DNA of 64,000 nt from Planobacterium oryzisoli (GTDB lineage: Bacteria; Bacteroidota; Bacteroidia; Flavobacteriales; Weeksellaceae): positions 115,644 through 179,643 of the forward strand of contig NZ_JADKYY010000005.1 of the NCBI RefSeq assembly GCF_015354315.1, written 5' to 3'. The notes under the pieces were generated by a model. It searched no databases, had not been told where the DNA came from, and saw nothing but the letters and a program-made list of their open reading frames with translations. The first letter of the stretch is position 1. Each line of letters opens with the position of its first letter. A program made the position numbers and the translations under genes. Of this stretch, positions 59,693 through 64,000 are shown piece by piece.

Positions 59693-59721
59693 AGCATCCT
59701 TTTTTAAGGGTGCTTTTTTTG
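59693..59721 (+). terminator. Terminator of the GlsB-type gene
   Basis: AGCATCCTT (59693-59701) with AAGGGTGCT (59706-59714), 9 bp with one G-U, then T6-7. Confidence 0.75.
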
Positions 59722-59722
59722 T

Positions 59723-59919
59723 GAGCTCCTTCCCGCACCGGATAGTACGAATAACACCGGTGCCGTAGCCTTCCCCTTGGGGCTATAGCAGGTACGGTAT
59801 TCTTAGTCCTGCTGCTACGCAGCACCTATCAGGAGGGCAAACACCCCCGAAAACACCTAGCCACAACTCCTTGCCCTTTTCTTGGGCTTTCCTCCCGAAA
59901 TCCTTTGCACGTTTTAACC
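59723..59919. repeat. G+C-rich intergenic element with serial hairpins
   Basis: A ~200-bp non-coding block between two terminators. Hairpins seen: GCACCGG/CCGGTGC (59735-59741, 59757-59763); a TAGCC/GGCTA stem with CCCC/GGGG inside (about 59765-59786); TGCTGC-TAC-GCAGCA (59810-59824). One 60-base line counts 57% G+C, against the A+T-rich spacers elsewhere. This looks like the dispersed palindromic intergenic repeats I remember from Chryseobacterium-like genomes. No ORF. Confidence 0.4.
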
Positions 59920-59944
59920 AAAAAAACCTTCCCCTAAGGGAAGG
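59920..59944 (-). terminator. Intrinsic terminator of sppA
   Basis: CCTTCCC-CTAA-GGGAAGG (59927-59944), 7 bp, followed on the minus strand by T6. Confidence 0.75.
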
Positions 59945-59973
59945 CCTACGCTCTGTTTAAAGAGCTCTCATGG

Positions 59974-61734
59974 TTAGTTTATCTTTACCCGATACGGAGT
60001 CTCCATTAGTACTCCGGACTGTTTCTGTGGTTCTAAAATGAATCGGAGCATTTCCTTTTTGTCTTCACTTACCAGAGATCCTACCACTCGGTACAGTACT
60101 TGCTGCGAATTCAAATCTTTTAGCAGCTGCTCGAGTGCAGAAGTCTTCTTAGGGAAGCTCTCTATGGAATAGTCCTTTAATTTGGCTTTCTTTCCGGCCA
60201 TGGCAATGGCATCCTCTAAAGTACCCAGTCCGTCCACCAGACCTATCTCCTTCGCTCGTGTCCCCGACCAGATACGGCCCCCTCCTACGGAGTCGATATC
60301 TTCATAGGATTTTTTACGCGCCTTGGAAACCCAATGCACAAAGCGGTCGTAGGTTCCCTCGATACTTTTTTGGATCATCATTCGCCCACTTGGGGTAAGC
60401 CCATGGAGTAGGGTGTAGTAGGCAGCGTTGGCATTGGTCTGGACGATATCGGAGCGGATGCCCTGATTTTCCGCCAATTTCTCCACGTTAGGAATCATTC
60501 CAAAAACCCCAATGGATCCGGTCACTGTATTGTGGTCGGAATAAATATAATCGGAGGCCATAGCTATATAATAGCCTCCACTGGCTGCGTAATCCCCAAA
60601 GGATACGATAATAGGCTTCTTCTTTTTCAACTCCTGAAGTTCGTAGAGAATCTCATCCGACGCATTGGCACTTCCCCCAGGAGAGTTTATACGTAGCACC
60701 ACAGCCTTTATATCCTCGTTTTTCTTAATTTTATGAATCTCCTCAATGAAGGTTTCCGAGTAGATGGCGTCCGAGCCTTTTCCGCTGTAGATGGCACCAC
60801 TGGCGTAGAGCACCGCTATGCGCTGGTCTTTCTTCTCTTTATCCTCCTTATAGGAATCAATATACTTACTTACGCTTAGGCGCTCTAGGTCCTTGTCCTT
60901 CTTGGTACCGGCTTTTTCCTTTAGGAGCTCTTCGTACTGACTCTTTTGTAAGAGTTTGTCGGCAAGTCCGTACTTGGTCGCATTCTCCGGAAGTATTCCG
61001 TAGAGACTGTCGGCCACGGTAGTAAACTCCTGTACCGAGCGTTTTCTACTGCTAGCGATTTGCGAGAGGTTCCTGTTCCATAAATCAGAGAGCATGGTGT
61101 TTAACTGCAAGCGGTTCTCGTCCGATATCTCTGAATAAAGAAACGGCTCGACTGCCGCCTTGAAGTCCCCATGGCGAATCACATCCACTTCTACCCCGTA
61201 CTTTTCGAAGAAGTCTTTATAGAGAACTACCTCCGAGGCCATACCTGTTAACTCTACCGCACCCATTGGATTGAGGTAGTACTGCTGGGCCACAGAACCC
61301 AGATAGTATCCCCCTTGGGAAACCATATTGCCATAGCCATAGACAAACTTTCCGCTTTTTTTGAAATCCTCAAGGGCAGCGCGTACGTTATCTAGTTGGG
61401 TCATACCCGCAAATGCAAAGTCGGTTTCAATACTGATACCTTTGATTTTATCATCCTCTTTGGCTTTACGGATGGCCTCAAGCACATCGTAGAGAAGCAC
61501 CTTCTTCGGTGCATTCTGACTCAGGAAAGGAAAAGGGTCCTGATCCTGGGACGGACTGTCAATGATTTGCAGGGCCTGATCAAAAGTCAGAACCGTTCCT
61601 TCTTTCACCTTTACCTTATCGGATCCACTGAGCGAACCCACCAGCATAAGCACAAAGAAGAAAAATATAAATATCCCCCCAACCAGGAAAATTGCCACAA
61701 TGTTGGCGAGCACATTCTTAAAGAAACTTTTCAT
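59974..61734 (-). CDS. sppA: Signal peptide peptidase SppA, long form
   Basis: SppA degrades cleaved signal peptides in the membrane. At 586 residues this is the 67K tandem form: an N-terminal membrane helix (about 12-33), then two ClpP-like domains. The catalytic Lys is in DFKAAVEPF (E. coli Lys209 equivalent) and the Ser in GDYAASGGYYIA (Ser409 equivalent), both present. The ATG at 61734 gives MKSFFKNVLANIVAIFL. It is divergent from folK, with 29 bp between starts. Confidence 0.93.
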   Translation of the reverse strand: MKSFFKNVLANIVAIFLVGGIFIFFFFVLMLVGSLSGSDKVKVKEGTVLTFDQALQIIDSPSQDQDPFPFLSQNAPKKVLLYDVLEAIRKAKEDDKIKGISIETDFAFAGMTQLDNVRAALEDFKKSGKFVYGYGNMVSQGGYYLGSVAQQYYLNPMGAVELTGMASEVVLYKDFFEKYGVEVDVIRHGDFKAAVEPFLYSEISDENRLQLNTMLSDLWNRNLSQIASSRKRSVQEFTTVADSLYGILPENATKYGLADKLLQKSQYEELLKEKAGTKKDKDLERLSVSKYIDSYKEDKEKKDQRIAVLYASGAIYSGKGSDAIYSETFIEEIHKIKKNEDIKAVVLRINSPGGSANASDEILYELQELKKKKPIIVSFGDYAASGGYYIAMASDYIYSDHNTVTGSIGVFGMIPNVEKLAENQGIRSDIVQTNANAAYYTLLHGLTPSGRMMIQKSIEGTYDRFVHWVSKARKKSYEDIDSVGGGRIWSGTRAKEIGLVDGLGTLEDAIAMAGKKAKLKDYSIESFPKKTSALEQLLKDLNSQQVLYRVVGSLVSEDKKEMLRFILEPQKQSGVLMETPYRVKIN

Positions 61735-61763
61735 ATTTTCGACTAATCTTAAGTTATGAGCAT

Positions 61764-62192
61764 ATGTCGCAGTACACTACCGTTTTGTTACTCGGAACCA
61801 ATTTGGGGGATAAAAAAAAGAACCTTTTGTACGCTCTGGAGCAAATCAAGGTGGATATCGGGGAAATTACCTACCAAACCAGCAGCTTAGAAACCGAGCC
61901 TGTGGGCTATAAGAGTTCCAACACATATTTAAACCAAGCGGTAGAGGTAAAAACCCCACTCTCTCCTATTAAGTTGCTTAAGGCTCTAAAGAAAATCGAG
62001 CGCTCTATGGGGCGTACCGTAGATTCCACCGGGCGTGGATACTCCGACCGTACTATAGATATCGATGTAGTATACTACGACAAGCTGCGTTTCACCTCAC
62101 CGGTCCTTTCCCTACCACACAAAGCCCATACTCAGGAGCGAGAATTTTCTAAAGTTCTGCTCACCGAACTTCAGGCATTAAAAACCTTGTAA
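61764..62192 (+). CDS. folK: 2-amino-4-hydroxy-6-hydroxymethyldihydropteridine diphosphokinase
   Basis: FolK pyrophosphorylates hydroxymethyl-dihydropterin in folate synthesis. The 142 residues show LLGTNLGDKKKNL (8-20), LLKALKKIERSMGR, and the ATP/metal motif SDRTIDIDVVYYD (about 93-105; family consensus PRTIDIDLL with Ser-Asp replacing the usual residues). The other folate gene of this window, folA, is 38 kb away. A near-box TATTTTCG lies at 61734-61741. Confidence 0.92.
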   Translation: MSQYTTVLLLGTNLGDKKKNLLYALEQIKVDIGEITYQTSSLETEPVGYKSSNTYLNQAVEVKTPLSPIKLLKALKKIERSMGRTVDSTGRGYSDRTIDIDVVYYDKLRFTSPVLSLPHKAHTQEREFSKVLLTELQALKTL

Positions 62193-62243
62193 AATTTGTA
62201 AGAAATAAGCGGTTAATTATAAAAGTTTAGAGGATTAATTCTA

Positions 62244-62429
62244 TAGCTTTGTAAAAAATTCAAGGAGAGGGGTTTTTGTTGTTATATTAATATTTTATGG
62301 AATTTCATTATTCCTATTTTAACAAAATATTGGCATATAATTTGTACAAGGACCCGCAACACAATGAATGATTTTTTTCGCTCCTTTAGAGCTATCCTTG
62401 CTACATCATTTACTAACTTAAAAAAATAA
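62244..62429 (+). promoter_or_regulatory. ompA-type gene leader with promoter box and upstream ORF
   Basis: The 241-bp gap before the OmpA gene has a TAGCTTTG box (62244-62251), an inverted repeat AATATTTT/AAAATATT (62289-62296, 62324-62331) and a second promoter-like TATAATTTG at about 62336-62344. A 21-codon ORF (62364-62429, MNDFFRSF to TNLKK) ends 4 nt before the ompA ATG. No other gene is seen. A long, A+T-rich leader is common for abundant outer-membrane proteins. Confidence 0.4.
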
Positions 62430-62433
62430 ACTT

Positions 62434-63846
62434 ATGAAACTAACCTTTGCCAGTATTGCTCTTGCAATCGCACTGCCTGCCTCTCTCATGGCGCAGGACA
62501 CGGTAGTAGTTGCTGAGGGTACGTACCCTAGCACTTTTACTTCGGGATCTCAGAATGTATCCCCGTTCACTCAGGAATCCAAGCGTTTTAACGACTGGGC
62601 GATTTCCGTGGGTGCCGGTGTACCGCTTCTACAAACCGCAGAACTTACCTCCATTAAAGACGGAGACGGAACCAATGTATTTGGATATTCCGCGTATTTA
62701 AGTATTGACAAAGCCATCAGCCATGCATTTGGTCTAAAGCTTCAATACGACAGAGGGGAGACAAGACAAGGCGACTTTAACACTAAAACAGACAATGCCG
62801 TAGGAACACAGGTTGCTGGTAGAACACAGTACGATGCGCTTTCTATTCTAGGAGACATCAACTTCTCTTCCCTTCTTAGAAGAGTGGACAACCAATCCCC
62901 TTACAGATGGGCGCTACACGGATATGCAGGTATTGGTACGTTAGCCTACAGAGCCTACAGAGAAGATGCTGCAGGACAACGTCTAGTAGCTGAGGTAGAG
63001 CCATTCAAACCAGGATTCTCATGGTTCGGACAAGCCGGAGCAGGTCTTAAGTACAATGTAAGCAGAAGACTAGATCTTGAAGGTAGAGTTATGTATGTAG
63101 TTACCGGTGACGATCAGTTCGATGCCATGCCAACTGCAGCAGCCACTTCCGACAATTTCTTCAATACGACCCTGGGACTTTCCCTAAAACTTGGAAAACA
63201 CCAGTCGCACCTAATGTGGCATGACCCACTTCAAGAAATCTACTACAAACTGGACGTACTGGAAGACAGAAACCAGGACATCGAGGTATGTAAGAAAGGA
63301 GATGCAGACAACGACGGAGTTTGCGACGATTGGGACAGACAACTTGATACTCCAGCAGGAGCACGTGTAGACGGTGCAGGTGTTGCATTAGATACCGACC
63401 TTGATGGCGTAATCGACCTATACGACAAGTGTGTAACGGTTCCAGGACCGGTGGAAAACAACGGATGTCCAACAGGACAGGGACTTGTTTCCGACAACAC
63501 TAGAGCGCTTGAAGGAATTGAGTTTGACTTTGACTCCGACAGAATTCTTCCTGCTAACCGTCCAATCTTAAACAACGCTGCCAACTACATCAACTCTTCA
63601 AGCTCTAACTACAGAGTAGTAGGTGGGACCGATACTACAGGTTCAGAAGCATACAACATGGGACTTTCTCAAAGAAGAGCCAACAGCGTGAAGAGCTATT
63701 TAGTTCAAACAGGAGTGGAGGGATCCCGACTCGAAGCAGTAGGTAGAGGAGAAAACGACCTTAAATATCCAGAATGCGAACCGGCATCGAAATGTCCGGA
63801 ATGGAAAAACAGAGCCAACAGAAGAGTATACTTCGAGGCTAAGTAA
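62434..63846 (+). CDS. OmpA-family outer-membrane protein with TSP3 repeats
   Basis: A 470-residue outer-membrane protein: signal peptide 1-20 (FASIALAIALPASLMAQ), an N-terminal beta-barrel-like region (about 45-275), calcium-binding thrombospondin type 3 repeats (DADNDGVCDDWD, DTDLDGVIDLYDKC; about 287-335) and a C-terminal OmpA/Pal domain (about 360-468, with LSQRRANSVKSYLVQ and VGRGENDLKYPE) that binds peptidoglycan. Codon bias resembles groEL, suggesting high expression. This is the typical Bacteroidota major OmpA. Tandem terminators follow. Confidence 0.93.
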   Translation: MKLTFASIALAIALPASLMAQDTVVVAEGTYPSTFTSGSQNVSPFTQESKRFNDWAISVGAGVPLLQTAELTSIKDGDGTNVFGYSAYLSIDKAISHAFGLKLQYDRGETRQGDFNTKTDNAVGTQVAGRTQYDALSILGDINFSSLLRRVDNQSPYRWALHGYAGIGTLAYRAYREDAAGQRLVAEVEPFKPGFSWFGQAGAGLKYNVSRRLDLEGRVMYVVTGDDQFDAMPTAAATSDNFFNTTLGLSLKLGKHQSHLMWHDPLQEIYYKLDVLEDRNQDIEVCKKGDADNDGVCDDWDRQLDTPAGARVDGAGVALDTDLDGVIDLYDKCVTVPGPVENNGCPTGQGLVSDNTRALEGIEFDFDSDRILPANRPILNNAANYINSSSSNYRVVGGTDTTGSEAYNMGLSQRRANSVKSYLVQTGVEGSRLEAVGRGENDLKYPECEPASKCPEWKNRANRRVYFEAK

Positions 63847-63879
63847 GAAAACCATTAAAATAAACTATACTTTTTTAAG

Positions 63880-63920
63880 AGGCTGTCCCCATAACTAAAA
63901 TGAGGACAGTCTTTTGTTTT
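63880..63920 (+). terminator. Terminator of the ompA-type gene
   Basis: AGGCTGTCC (63880-63888) with GGACAGTCT (63904-63912), 9 bp with one G-U, then TTTGTTTTT. Confidence 0.65.
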
Positions 63921-63969
63921 TAGCCAATTGGGGTTAAAAAAGTAGATTTTGGGTTTTTAGCCCAAGCAG

Positions 63970-63995
63970 AAGGACGGTTTATGCCGTCCTTTTCT
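63970..63995 (+). terminator. Second hairpin near the window end
   Basis: AAGGACGG-TTTATG-CCGTCCTT (63970-63991), perfect 8-bp stem, then TTCTTG. Either a back-up terminator or the end of a convergent gene beyond the window. Confidence 0.5.
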
Positions 63996-64000
63996 TGATA

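Overview
The window reads as chromosomal DNA of a member of the Bacteroidota, most likely class Flavobacteriia and perhaps Weeksellaceae-like. The evidence is the L28-L33-DUF4295-ftsY cluster, many Bacteroidota-type families (DUF6702, DUF3822, DUF4290, DUF6370, head-GIN, OmpA with thrombospondin-3 repeats), promoters of the TAnnTTTG type instead of sigma70 TATAAT boxes, and starts without Shine-Dalgarno sequences. Base composition is moderate (genes roughly half G+C by eye). I see no rRNA, tRNA, insertion sequence, prophage or CRISPR array. The window opens inside pyrG and ends just after an ompA-type gene.

Layout. 1-8.4 kb: pyrG (partial), a structured intergenic region that may be a small RNA, radA, an AcpH-like gene, DUF6702/HupE/M1 peptidase, then groES-groEL. 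8.5-10.1 kb: an AbiE type IV toxin-antitoxin pair with a more A+T-rich sequence and three inverted repeats in its promoter; this is the clearest accessory module. 10.2-23.4 kb: an ABC exporter, truA, a phosphoesterase, a Smr protein, DUF6370, DUF3822, rsmD, murI, hemW, an rluD-like gene, a PASTA protein, ddl, coaD, a TRIC-type channel, a TPR protein and folA. 23.4-28.5 kb: lemA with two TPM genes, a KefF/KefC-like pair and a head-GIN lipoprotein. 28.6-43.6 kb: envelope proteolysis and lipid A: two tandem M3 peptidases, DUF4442, an S9 peptidase, ABC-F, DUF4230, the queD-lpxH-luxE-like operon and a second S9 peptidase.

43.7-48.2 kb is a self-contained glyoxylate-shunt locus: aceB-aceA divergent from a regulator of the short-chain fatty acyl (RamB/ScfR) type, with a perfect 14-bp palindrome upstream of the aceB promoter. 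48.2-58.2 kb carries upp, der, a haem-binding protein, a DCC protein, DUF4290-murA, an aminotransferase, murB, lnt and the L28-L33-DUF4295 operon. 58.3-64 kb carries ftsY, a GlsB-type membrane protein, sppA, folK and an OmpA-family protein. Peptidoglycan precursor genes (murI, ddl, murA, murB) and lipoprotein or lipid A genes (lnt, lpxH) recur, so most of the window is envelope and housekeeping biology.

No large novel gene system is evident. The most unusual signals are in control DNA: (i) terminator hairpins placed directly upstream of start codons (rluD-like, kefF-like, second M3 peptidase, upp), one with a promoter box in its loop and one with a 47-codon ORF whose stop codon lies in the terminator stem; (ii) several genes whose start codon lies 4-5 nt after the -7 box, predicting leaderless mRNAs; (iii) a multi-stem candidate RNA between pyrG and radA; (iv) an array of inverted repeats in front of abiEi; (v) a MurA with Asp in place of the catalytic Cys, predicting intrinsic fosfomycin insensitivity. 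Promoter, operator and RNA calls were made by eye and are weaker than the gene calls.
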